This document shows positions 1 to 5,596 of a DNA stretch of 5,596 nt, piece by piece. Below the pieces are notes generated by a model that worked only from the letters and a program-made list of their open reading frames with translations, was not told where the DNA came from and ran no database searches. The DNA is from Paracoccaceae bacterium (GTDB lineage Bacteria; Pseudomonadota; Alphaproteobacteria; Rhodobacterales; Rhodobacteraceae). How positions within the stretch are numbered: the stretch's first letter is position 1; the number at the start of each line of letters is the position of its first letter. Location: NCBI GenBank assembly GCA_018647275.1, contig JABGTH010000085.1, positions 1 through 5,596 of the forward strand, written 5' to 3'. The translations under genes and the position numbers were made by a program.

Positions 1-325
1 CGAAACTCAGGGTCCCGCTTTTGAACATCATCCATTCTACCCAGAACGAACAAATGTACAATTCGCCCAAGTCGTTGGCACCGATCACATCCGTATGCGC
101 GTATGGGAGCGCGGCGTGGGCGTCACACTCGCCTCTGGCTCCTCGTCCTGCGCCACAGCGGTTGCAGCTGCTAGACGCGGCCTAACAGGGCGTACAGTGC
201 GTATAGACCTTGATGGCGGCACCTTGCACATAGACTGGCGCGATGATGGCGTTTGGATGACCGGTGGTACGATGCACGTCTTCTCTGGAACACTGACACA
301 AAATTTCTTGGACTCACTACAATGA
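1..325 (+). CDS. dapF: Diaminopimelate epimerase, C-terminal part (5' end outside window)
   Basis: DapF interconverts LL- and meso-diaminopimelate in the cytoplasm, feeding lysine and peptidoglycan synthesis. The frame is open from base 2 to the TGA at 323-325, giving 107 residues, about the last third to two fifths of a typical protein of 270-290 residues. The start is upstream of the window; the in-frame ATG at 95 is internal. Family marks seen are EHHPFYPERTNVQFAQV, whose Asn matches a substrate-binding Asn of the family, then RMRVWERGVGVTLASGSSSC, whose Glu-Arg is the substrate-binding pair, then DGGTLHIDW and DDGVWMTGG near the end. Oddly, the segment that usually reads ACG(S/T)G, with the second catalytic Cys, reads ASGSS here, so Ser (codon 152-154) replaces Cys. 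The Glu usually four residues before that Cys is Val. The gene overlaps mtaB by four bases. Family assignment is firm; whether it is active as an epimerase cannot be settled from this fragment. Confidence 0.88.
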   Translation, partial: ETQGPAFEHHPFYPERTNVQFAQVVGTDHIRMRVWERGVGVTLASGSSSCATAVAAARRGLTGRTVRIDLDGGTLHIDWRDDGVWMTGGTMHVFSGTLTQNFLDSLQ

Positions 326-1575
326 CCGCCCCAAAATTCTCAAATCACGGTTGTCGGCTGAATGCATATGAAACCGAGGCAATGAAGGAACTGGCTGAAA
401 CCGCTGGCCTTCAAAACGCAGTTGTCATCAACACCTGTGCCGTTACAGCTGAGGCCGTGCGCAAGGCCCGTCAGGACATCCGTAAGCTACGCCGCGAGAA
501 CCCTGACGCCAGACTGATCGTAACGGGCTGTGCAGCGCAGACAGAGCCTGAGACTTTCACAACAATGGACGAAGTCGATGCTGTAATCGGCAATACCGAA
601 AAGATGATGGGCGACACATGGAAAGGCTTAGCTGCTGACTTCATCGGCGAAACTGAAACCGTCCAAGTGGATGACATCATGTCTGTCACTGAAACTGCCG
701 GTCACTTGATCGACGGTTTTGGAACGCGCAGTCGCGCTTATGTTCAAGTTCAAAATGGTTGTGATCATCGTTGCACCTTCTGCATTATTCCATATGGCCG
801 CGGTAACTCGCGCTCCGTGCCTGCAGGCGTCGTTGTCGATCAGATCAAGCGGCTGGTCGACAAAGGCTTCAACGAAGTTGTTTTGACTGGTGTAGACCTG
901 ACCAGTTGGGGTGCAGACCTTCCTTCAGAGCCTAAACTTGGCGACTTGGTTATGCGCATTCTGCGGTTGATCCCCGACCTTCCACGCTTGCGTATCAGTT
1001 CGATCGACAGCATTGAAGTTGATGAAAACCTTATGCAGGCAATCGCGACTGAGCCACGCTTGATGCCGCACCTACATCTGTCACTACAACACGGCGACGA
1101 TATGATCCTTAAGCGGATGAAACGCCGCCATTTGCGCGATGATGCAATCCAATTTGCCCAAGACGCCAAAAAACTTCGGCCAGATATGACATTTGGTGCA
1201 GATATAATTGCGGGATTCCCAACCGAAACCGACGAGATGTTCGCTAACTCACTTGCCCTAGTCACTGAATGTGATCTGACGTGGCTGCATGTGTTCCCTT
1301 ATTCGCCACGCCCCGGCACGCCAGCTGCGCGGATGCCGCAGGTTAATGGGAAAGCTATCAAAATGCGTGCAGCGGCATTGCGTTCAGCGGGCGAAACGCA
1401 AGTACAGCGCCATTTACAGGCTCAGGTTGGGAAAACCCATCAAATATTGATGGAGAACCCAAGCATGGGCCGTACAGAACAATTTACCGAGGTATCGTTC
1501 GCCAATCCGCAAACCGAGGGTCAAATCGTTACGGCAATCATATTGGCTGTACAAGACAAACAATTAATAGCTTAA
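322..1575 (+). CDS. mtaB: tRNA t6A37 methylthiotransferase MtaB (radical SAM)
   Basis: MtaB is a cytoplasmic Fe-S enzyme that converts t6A at tRNA position 37 to ms2t6A, supporting decoding of ANN codons. The protein has 417 residues, normal for the family. The N-terminal MTTase domain has its three cluster cysteines at C11 (HGCRLNAYETE), C39 (INTCAVTAEAVRKARQ) and C70 (VTGCAAQ). The radical-SAM core has CxxxCxxC at C147, C151 and C154 (NGCDHRCTFCIIPYGRG). A TRAM-like RNA-binding tail covers roughly residues 366-417. The GCRLN and NTCAVT wording favours MtaB over MiaB or RimO. I chose the ATG at 322 because MtaB begins a few residues before the first Cys motif and because it forms ATGA with the dapF stop; the longer frame from TTG at 253 only adds residues read out of frame inside dapF. 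No strong Shine-Dalgarno sequence precedes it, so translation is probably coupled to dapF. A terminator lies 24 nt after the stop. Confidence 0.93.
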   Translation: MTAPKFSNHGCRLNAYETEAMKELAETAGLQNAVVINTCAVTAEAVRKARQDIRKLRRENPDARLIVTGCAAQTEPETFTTMDEVDAVIGNTEKMMGDTWKGLAADFIGETETVQVDDIMSVTETAGHLIDGFGTRSRAYVQVQNGCDHRCTFCIIPYGRGNSRSVPAGVVVDQIKRLVDKGFNEVVLTGVDLTSWGADLPSEPKLGDLVMRILRLIPDLPRLRISSIDSIEVDENLMQAIATEPRLMPHLHLSLQHGDDMILKRMKRRHLRDDAIQFAQDAKKLRPDMTFGADIIAGFPTETDEMFANSLALVTECDLTWLHVFPYSPRPGTPAARMPQVNGKAIKMRAAALRSAGETQVQRHLQAQVGKTHQILMENPSMGRTEQFTEVSFANPQTEGQIVTAIILAVQDKQLIA

Positions 1576-1599
1576 AACGAACTGTATCCATTCCAAAGA

Positions 1600-1635
1600 A
1601 AAAGGCCCTGCACCGTCACAAGTGCAGGGCCTTTT
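1600..1635. terminator. Bidirectional intrinsic terminator between mtaB and petC
   Basis: AAAAGGCCCTGCAC at 1600-1613 is perfectly complementary to GTGCAGGGCCTTTT at 1622-1635, with an 8-nt loop between. The GC-rich core is flanked by an A run on one side and a T run on the other, so it has the form of an intrinsic terminator read from either strand. It sits 24 nt after the mtaB stop and 20 nt beyond the end of petC, exactly between two convergent genes. Confidence 0.88.
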
Positions 1636-1655
1636 AGATTCTAAAGGAAGCAAAC

Positions 1656-2435
1656 TTAGTGCTTCTTTTTGTGAGGTGCCCAAAGCTTCTTGTTGGTCAT
1701 GTAAAGCAGCACAGACAACAGAGTAAGCAGAAGAACACCAACAACACCAGCTTGCTTACGCGCCATCATTTTTGGTTCAGCTGTCCACATCAAGAATGCT
1801 GATACGTCAGCAGCGATGTGGTGCAAGTCGTTGTCGTGACCATCAGAGAATTCTACATCCTCACCATAAAGGGGCGGCGCCATAGCGATCCAGCCACCTG
1901 GAAATGCAGTATTTTCATAAAACGTCACACCTGCCTGCTCTTTTTCTTCACCCGTATAACCGGTTAAGATCGAAGCGATGTATTCTGTGCCGCCAATACC
2001 TTTTACGAATTGGTTAATTCCCAAACCGTAAGGACCGTGGAAACCAGCGCGTGCTTTCGCCATTAGGCTCAAGTCAGGTGCATTCTCCAACGCAGACTCT
2101 GGAAAGAAGTCAGAAGGCTTACGGGGTACATCTTCGTCCAAAGCCGCATCATAGATGTCGAACTGTGCTGCATATGCACGGACTTGATCTTCTGGCAGGT
2201 GTGGTCCGCCTTCATCCGCAAGTGTGCGGATCGGAACGAATTTCAAACCGTGACAGGCAGAACAAACTTCGGTGTATACTTGTAGACCACGCTGAAGCTG
2301 ATTTTGATCAAAGGCACCAAATGGTCCCTCAAATGAAAAATCAAAGTCTTCGATGTGACCTGCACCGCCAGCGGCGAATGCGCCTGTGGCCAGCGTTGCC
2401 GCTGCCACAGTGCTGATTGCGAGTTTTTTTAACAT
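1656..2435 (-). CDS. petC: Cytochrome c1 (bc1 complex)
   Basis: Cytochrome c1 is the heme-c subunit of cytochrome bc1; it takes electrons from the Rieske protein and passes them to cytochrome c in the periplasm. The 259-residue product starts with a Sec signal peptide (MLKKLAIS through about A21, AFA cleavage). It has the heme-c site CSACH at residues 58-62 and the axial Met near residue 185 in WIAMAPPLY. A C-terminal membrane anchor covers about residues 229-246, followed by a Lys-rich tail. The start at 2435 is preferred because GAGGA lies 8 nt before it; the ATG six bases upstream (2441) has the same GAGGA almost touching it. Compared with R. capsulatus c1, the disulfide-bearing insertion before the Met ligand is absent, and the only cysteines are the two heme-binding ones. 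It is the last gene of the pet operon, 13 nt after petB, and ends before a shared terminator. Confidence 0.95.
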   Translation of the reverse strand: MLKKLAISTVAAATLATGAFAAGGAGHIEDFDFSFEGPFGAFDQNQLQRGLQVYTEVCSACHGLKFVPIRTLADEGGPHLPEDQVRAYAAQFDIYDAALDEDVPRKPSDFFPESALENAPDLSLMAKARAGFHGPYGLGINQFVKGIGGTEYIASILTGYTGEEKEQAGVTFYENTAFPGGWIAMAPPLYGEDVEFSDGHDNDLHHIAADVSAFLMWTAEPKMMARKQAGVVGVLLLTLLSVLLYMTNKKLWAPHKKKH

Positions 2436-2443
2436 GCGCATCT

Positions 2444-2448
2444 TCCTC
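2444..2448 (-). promoter_or_regulatory. Ribosome binding site deciding the petC start
   Basis: On the minus strand GAGGA follows directly after the petB TAA stop. It is 8 nt from the ATG at 2435 but only 2 nt from the ATG at 2441. Ordinary spacing therefore favours the downstream ATG, which also gives the cleaner signal peptide beginning MLKKLA. Confidence 0.7.
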
Positions 2449-3774
2449 TTATTCCGCAGACTTGTCTGCGTCACCACCATAATGGGTGGCAAAGTCTTCT
2501 TCGATGGTCGCAGGCTGTGCGTCCGGCTTCTCGATCACACCCAACAACGGGAGGATAACCAAGAAGTAGGCAAACCAATACGCTGACGCGATCAATGAGA
2601 AGCTAGCGTACGGTTCTTCAGCAGGCATCGCACCAAGCCACATCAGGGCAAAGAAATCGATAACCAAAAGCGCAAACCACCATTTGAACATTGGACGGAA
2701 ACGACCAGAACGAACTGATGATGTATCCAACCATGGCACAAGCGCCATAACTGCAATCGCACCAAACATCGCCAGAACACCAAAGAACTTAGCATCGATA
2801 ATTCCACCGGTCACGAAGGACGCAATTTGAACAACCCAAACTTCGGAAGTGAAGGCGCGCAAGATCGCGTAGAACGGCAAGAAATACCATTCCGGAACGA
2901 TGTGTGCAGGTGTAGATAGCGCATTTGCTTCAATGTAGTTGTCCGGGTGACCCAGATAGTTTGGCATGAAGCCAACAACAGCAAAGAATACAACCAAGAT
3001 CACAGCCAGTGCGAACAAGTCTTTGATCACAAAGTATGGCCAAAATGGTAGCGTGTCTTTTTCAGCTTCTTCTTTTGAACCACGACGAACCTCAACACCC
3101 GTTGGGTTGTTGTTGCCAGTAGTGTGGAAAGCCCAAATGTGAAGGATGACAAGGCCAGCAATCACGAAAGGCAGCAAGTAGTGCAAGCTGAAGAAACGGT
3201 TCAATGTTGCGTTATCGACGGCTGGACCGCCCAATAGCAACGTTTGGATGCTTTCACCGATGAACGGGATTGCGCCAAACAAACCAGTAATAACAGTTGC
3301 ACCCCAGAATGACATTTGGCCCCAAGGCAAAACATAACCCATGAAGCCGGTCGCCATCATCAGAAGATAGATCAACATACCAATAATCCACGTAACTTCA
3401 CGCGGTGCTTTGTATGAGCCGTAATAGAGTCCACGGAAAATGTGGGCATATACAGCAACAAAGAACAGCGACGCGCCGTTAGCGTGCATGTAGCGCAGCA
3501 TGTAGCCGCCATTCACATCACGCATAATGTGCTCAACAGAAGCGAACGCATTGTCGACGTGTGGCGTATAGTGCATCGCCAAAACGATACCCGTTACGAT
3601 CTGCAGAACCAGACAGAACGTTAGAACGATACCCCAGATCCACATCCAGTTCAGGTTCTTCGGTGTCGGTGCAGTCAATGTTGCATACATCAAACCAACG
3701 ATAGGCAAACGGCTATGTAGCCACTTTTCGCCTTTGGTCTTTGGTTCGTAATGGTCGTGAGGAATTCCACCCAT
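2449..3774 (-). CDS. petB: Cytochrome b (bc1 complex)
   Basis: Cytochrome b is the integral membrane core of complex III. It carries hemes bL and bH and forms the quinol-oxidising (Qo) and quinone-reducing (Qi) sites. The 441-residue product is close to R. capsulatus cytochrome b in length. Heme ligands are visible as H97 (RYMHANGAS) and H111 (VYAHIFRG) in the second membrane helix, and H198 (SLHYLLPF) and H212 (VILHIWAF) in the fourth. The Qo PEWY motif is at residues 294-297 (HIVPEWYFLPF), and MGYVLPWGQMSFWGA matches the cd1-helix region that lines Qo. About eight hydrophobic segments fit the bacterial type, ending in an acidic cytoplasmic tail. The ATG at 3774 is preceded by AAGGGAGAG. It lies 12 nt after petA and 13 nt before petC, so the three are co-transcribed. 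Confidence 0.97.
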   Translation of the reverse strand: MGGIPHDHYEPKTKGEKWLHSRLPIVGLMYATLTAPTPKNLNWMWIWGIVLTFCLVLQIVTGIVLAMHYTPHVDNAFASVEHIMRDVNGGYMLRYMHANGASLFFVAVYAHIFRGLYYGSYKAPREVTWIIGMLIYLLMMATGFMGYVLPWGQMSFWGATVITGLFGAIPFIGESIQTLLLGGPAVDNATLNRFFSLHYLLPFVIAGLVILHIWAFHTTGNNNPTGVEVRRGSKEEAEKDTLPFWPYFVIKDLFALAVILVVFFAVVGFMPNYLGHPDNYIEANALSTPAHIVPEWYFLPFYAILRAFTSEVWVVQIASFVTGGIIDAKFFGVLAMFGAIAVMALVPWLDTSSVRSGRFRPMFKWWFALLVIDFFALMWLGAMPAEEPYASFSLIASAYWFAYFLVILPLLGVIEKPDAQPATIEEDFATHYGGDADKSAE

Positions 3775-3781
3775 TGCGTCT

Positions 3782-3786
3782 CTCCC
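3782..3786 (-). promoter_or_regulatory. petB ribosome binding site
   Basis: The minus strand reads GGGAG just after the petA stop, inside AAGGGAGAG, with 7 nt between it and the petB ATG. It confirms that start and shows that petB is initiated by its own site inside the operon message. Confidence 0.75.
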
Positions 3787-4344
3787 TTAACCTAGTTTGA
3801 TCGTGGAATCGTCCACGAAGACAGCCGGAGGAACCGGCAAGTTTGTCGGTGCTGGGCCCTTACGGATACGGCCAGCGGTGTCATAGTGAGAACCGTGGCA
3901 TGGGCAGAACCAACCGCCGAAGTCTCCAGCATCGCCCAAAGGCACACAGCCAAGGTGCGTACACACGCCCATCATTACCAACCATTCACCGTCCTCGGAC
4001 AATGAGCGGTTTGCGTCAGAAGCGTCTACTTCACCCAAATTTTCGTTTCGCGCGATCGGATCAGCCAAGTCGGCCAAATCTACTGAGCGTGCTTCTGCAA
4101 TCTCTTCTTCCGTGCGACGACGAATGAACACAGGCTTGCCCAACCATTTAACGGTAAGCTGCGTGCCGGGTTCAATATCCCCAACAGGGACAAAGATTGA
4201 CGCGAGCGCACGCACGTCTGCGGATGGATTCATCTGATTAACTAGCGGCCATACGGCTGCACCTGCGGCTACGGCACCTGTACCTGCTGTGGCATAGTAC
4301 AGGAAATCCCGGCGGGTGCCTGCGTGTTCATCTGAGTGTGACAC
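3787..4344 (-). CDS. petA: Ubiquinol-cytochrome c reductase Rieske iron-sulfur subunit
   Basis: This subunit carries the 2Fe-2S cluster that takes the first electron from quinol at Qo and hands it to cytochrome c1. The product has 185 residues. Near the N terminus is a twin-arginine motif, TRRDFL at 10-15, followed by a hydrophobic segment (about 17-35) that in this family stays uncleaved as the membrane anchor; export is by Tat. The cluster boxes are CTHLGC at 128-133 and CPCHGSHYD from 147. By family knowledge the ligands are C128, H130, C147 and H150, with a C133-C149 disulfide, and S152 and Y154 raise the redox potential. The start is GTG at 4344, giving a protein beginning SHSDEHAGTRRDF as in Rhodobacter, with GGAG 8 nt upstream. 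An in-frame GTG at 4389 would add 15 residues without support. First gene of petABC. Confidence 0.96.
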   Translation of the reverse strand: MSHSDEHAGTRRDFLYYATAGTGAVAAGAAVWPLVNQMNPSADVRALASIFVPVGDIEPGTQLTVKWLGKPVFIRRRTEEEIAEARSVDLADLADPIARNENLGEVDASDANRSLSEDGEWLVMMGVCTHLGCVPLGDAGDFGGWFCPCHGSHYDTAGRIRKGPAPTNLPVPPAVFVDDSTIKLG

Positions 4345-4352
4345 GTGGGTTT

Positions 4353-4356
4353 CTCC
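4353..4356 (-). promoter_or_regulatory. Ribosome binding site for the petA GTG start
   Basis: GGAG on the minus strand, within TTGGAGAAACCCAC, stands 8 nt before the GTG at 4344. It is what decides for this non-ATG start. No ATG lies in frame between the site and the twin-arginine motif. Confidence 0.75.
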
Positions 4357-4392
4357 AATTTTTCCGGCCCTCTTGGGACCAATAGACACATT

Positions 4393-4459
4393 GGGCGCGT
4401 CTCAGACGCACCCTTGCTGGCCGCTATGTAACGAGGGAGTGAGGGTGCGTCTAGACACA
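4393..4459. repeat. Pair of related palindromes upstream of petA
   Basis: Copy 1 (4393-4413) has arms GGGCGCGTCT and AGACGCACCC around one central base, with a single mismatch between arms. Copy 2 (4443-4459) has GGGTGCGTCT directly followed by AGACACA, a near-perfect palindrome around TCTAGA. The two copies share the half-site TGYGTCT, and their centres are about 50 bp apart. In addition, AGACGCACCCT at 4404-4414 and AGGGTGCGTCT at 4442-4452 form an 11-bp perfect inverted repeat across a 27-nt loop. A further half-site is GACGCA at 4465-4470. The elements fit either operator sites for a dimeric regulator of petABC or a structured mRNA leader. No known regulator box was recognised. Confidence 0.6.
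4425..4453 (-). promoter_or_regulatory. Possible petABC promoter
   Basis: On the minus strand a -35-like TAGACG (4453-4448) and a -10-like TACATA (4430-4425) are separated by 17 nt. Matches to the sigma-70 consensus are only four and three of six. The interest is positional: the -35 would fall inside one palindrome, and the start point would lie just before the other. This is a guess; no better promoter was found in the gap. Confidence 0.22.
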
Positions 4460-4510
4460 TCAGTGACGCATCTGGTCGCAGTTTCACATTCTGGTGCAGA
4501 AATGACCTTG

Positions 4511-4559
4511 AAAATAAGTATTTCATTAACTCGGCTGAAGGGATTTGGCCGAAATGAAA
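4511..4559 (-). terminator. Probable terminator after the glutathione S-transferase gene
   Basis: Read on the minus strand, TTTCATTTCGGC (4559-4548) pairs with GCCGA and, after a 3-nt bulge, AATGAAA (4535-4521), around a 12-nt loop. A T-rich tail, TACTTATTTT (4520-4511), follows. The hairpin begins 39 nt after the GST stop. The stem is AT-rich at its base and bulged, so it is weaker than the one at 1600-1635. It would separate the GST transcript from petABC on the same strand. Confidence 0.45.
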
Positions 4560-4598
4560 TTTTTCATGCAACCATACTACCGAATCAACATTTGCGAT

Positions 4599-5210
4599 CT
4601 ACCCAGCTGGTGGCGCAGTCATTTGCATCGACTCGCGGCCATTAAAGTCTTCATACCAAGCCGCCAAAGCATCGTTTCCTTCGCGCCAACCACGCGCATC
4701 ATGGCGAAAGTCCAGATAGGCCAGTGCACATGCAACTGAAACTTGTCCCATATCCAACGGTCCGCTCAAATGGCTCATCCAACGTGTATTGATGGCGCTG
4801 CAGCCACCAATGACTTTGGACCATTGCGCATCCGTCCAGCCATCCCACTGCTTTTCTTTAGGTCGAACACGGCCCTCATAGGTTATCGAAACTGCTGCAT
4901 CCAAAATCCCATCGGCAGTTGCCTCGAGCGTTAAGGCTTCCCACTTCCTTGCGCCAGATGGATAGAGCTTATCCCCTGCCCTTGCGTCTAAGAATGCGCA
5001 AATAACACGGCTGTCGTAGAGTGTGGCTCCATCGTTGCGTTCCAACGCAGGAATTTTAGCAAGTGGATTTTTAACTAACAACCCATCCATCGGAGTGGTT
5101 GGAGTCGTCGTCACAGGAACAATTTCTACGTCACTGAGTTGACCCGTTTCAACGAGCAGGACCATGACTTTTCGAACAAATGGCGACATCGGGCTATGAT
5201 AAAGTTTCAT
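4599..5210 (-). CDS. Glutathione S-transferase family protein, YibF-like
   Basis: A cytosolic-type GST of 203 residues, the usual length. The N-terminal thioredoxin-like domain (about 1-80) opens with MKLYHSPMSPFVRKV, where S9 is the likely residue acting on glutathione. It has the cis-proline loop NPLAKIPAL with P54, and D66-S67 (YDSRVI), which binds the gamma-glutamyl part of glutathione. The helical C-terminal domain (about 85-203) includes SVACALAYLDFR, a segment typical of the family. The opening and length resemble E. coli YibF, whose substrate is not well defined, so no specific reaction can be given. I chose the ATG at 5210 because GGAG lies 6 nt before it and the thioredoxin fold begins there; the longer frame from 5255 adds residues with no family match. 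It is 85 nt after the PaiB-like gene and on the same strand, so joint transcription is possible. Confidence 0.88.
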   Translation of the reverse strand: MKLYHSPMSPFVRKVMVLLVETGQLSDVEIVPVTTTPTTPMDGLLVKNPLAKIPALERNDGATLYDSRVICAFLDARAGDKLYPSGARKWEALTLEATADGILDAAVSITYEGRVRPKEKQWDGWTDAQWSKVIGGCSAINTRWMSHLSGPLDMGQVSVACALAYLDFRHDARGWREGNDALAAWYEDFNGRESMQMTAPPAG

Positions 5211-5216
5211 GTGTAG

Positions 5217-5235
5217 CTCCAAAATTGTGATTCTA
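5217..5235 (-). promoter_or_regulatory. GST ribosome binding site and possible -10 element
   Basis: GGAG (5220-5217 on the minus strand) stands 6 nt before the ATG at 5210 and decides that start. Upstream, TAGAAT (5235-5230) matches a sigma-70 -10 at five of six positions, but no good -35 lies 16-18 nt before it. The ribosome site is well supported; the promoter is uncertain, and the gene may instead be read from upstream. Confidence 0.45.
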
Positions 5236-5295
5236 GGGATCAAAGCTCCTGCCAAAAAGGCCAGAAAGCTAAAGAATGTTTATTTTAAATCGCTG

Positions 5296-5596
5296 TTATT
5301 TAACGCCACGCATGAGCGCGGCCAGAACACCCAACTCTGTGCCCAACCCATATGCCGCGACACCATCTGCCGCACGCATCCGCACGGGGTCAGGTTTATT
5401 TTGGCTTAGTTTCCACGTCCCATCCACGGCTGTAATTGCCATTCGGCACGGTACAATTTGGCGCATCATTTTGTCCAAAACATCAGGATTCATTTTTCCT
5501 GCAAGCCAAGGTTCCTTCCAGCGCAATTGCTCTTCAAAGAACGATATCTGGCTGTCTAACAACTCACGCATTTCTTCTTGGGGTCGCAGCTCCAAA
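5296..5596 (-). CDS. PaiB-like FMN-binding protein, C-terminal part (5' end outside window)
   Basis: The last 99 or so residues of a protein of the PaiB family (FMN_bind_2, split-barrel flavin-binding fold), normally about 200-215 residues. It is often annotated as an FMN-binding negative transcriptional regulator after Bacillus subtilis PaiB. The visible segment has the family's C-terminal pattern: a helix rich in E, Q and R with a KEPWLAGKM segment, then IVPCRMAITAVDGTWKLSQNK, where the GTWKLSQNK piece is the most characteristic, then a variable helical tail ending in MRGVK. The frame stays open to the window edge; the TTG at 5595-5593 is an internal leucine codon, not a start. Stop is TAA at 5298-5296. 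The flavin-binding N-terminal half is not visible, and gene regulation by members of this family outside Bacillus is mostly unproven. Confidence 0.72.
   Translation of the reverse strand, partial: LELRPQEEMRELLDSQISFFEEQLRWKEPWLAGKMNPDVLDKMMRQIVPCRMAITAVDGTWKLSQNKPDPVRMRAADGVAAYGLGTELGVLAALMRGVK

Noticed and set aside
840..1265. Minus-strand open frame of 141 codons inside mtaB
   Set aside because: It lies wholly opposite a well-supported radical-SAM gene, has no recognisable domain and a biased Arg/Ser-rich composition typical of an antisense shadow.
2051..2416. Plus-strand open frame of 121 codons opposite petC
   Set aside because: Fully antisense to the cytochrome c1 coding region, with no domain resemblance.
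4345..4389. Longer petA starting at the GTG at 4389
   Set aside because: The extra 15 residues have no family match, no ribosome site was seen before it, and it would run through the repeat region; GTG at 4344 has good GGAG spacing and the expected Rieske N terminus.
4554..4567. AT-rich palindrome ATGAAA-TT-TTTCAT as a separate operator
   Set aside because: Its arm is part of the GST terminator stem and such AT-rich short palindromes are expected by chance; no second copy with operator-like placement was seen.
4316..4739. Plus-strand open frames across the petA-GST gap
   Set aside because: They overlap the start of petA and the end of the GST gene on the opposite strand, show no ribosome sites or recognisable domains, and cross the inverted-repeat region.
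5244..5270. Hairpin between the PaiB-like gene and the GST gene as a terminator
   Set aside because: The stem has a mismatch, a wobble and a 2-nt bulge, and no T run follows on the minus strand, so it is not convincing as a terminator.

Overview
The window reads as ordinary chromosome from an alphaproteobacterium of the Rhodobacteraceae, most likely a marine Roseobacter-type organism. The evidence is the petA-petB-petC (fbcFBC) cluster. Its Rieske protein and cytochrome b match the Rhodobacter proteins as I remember them, closely enough that all four cytochrome b heme-ligand histidines and the Qo-site glutamate fall at the Rhodobacter capsulatus residue numbers. G+C looks moderate by eye, lower than in Rhodobacter itself. 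I cannot name a genus.

Layout. On the + strand, bases 1-325 hold the C-terminal third or so of dapF (diaminopimelate epimerase, lysine and peptidoglycan precursor synthesis). It overlaps by ATGA the complete mtaB (322-1575), a radical-SAM methylthiotransferase that makes ms2t6A at position 37 of tRNA. A perfect 14-bp hairpin with A and T tracts (1600-1635) follows. It lies between convergent genes and can serve as a bidirectional terminator for mtaB and for the pet operon.

On the - strand, in transcription order, come petA (Rieske Fe-S protein, 4344-3787), petB (cytochrome b, 3774-2449) and petC (cytochrome c1, 2435-1656), with gaps of only 12-13 nt. Together they encode the three catalytic subunits of cytochrome bc1 (complex III), which oxidises quinol, reduces cytochrome c and moves protons across the inner membrane. 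Upstream of petA, bases 4345-4598 hold no gene. They contain a cluster of related inverted repeats (4379-4472), probably operator or leader structure for petABC, and a hairpin (4511-4559) that probably ends the preceding transcript. That transcript carries a YibF-like glutathione S-transferase (5210-4599). At the right edge is the C-terminal part of a PaiB-like FMN-binding protein (5296-5596, - strand), cut by the window end.

I see no mobile element, CRISPR array, RNA gene or obviously new system. The two observations most worth a second look are the DapF active-site motif, where a serine stands where the catalytic cysteine is expected, and the palindrome cluster in front of petABC.
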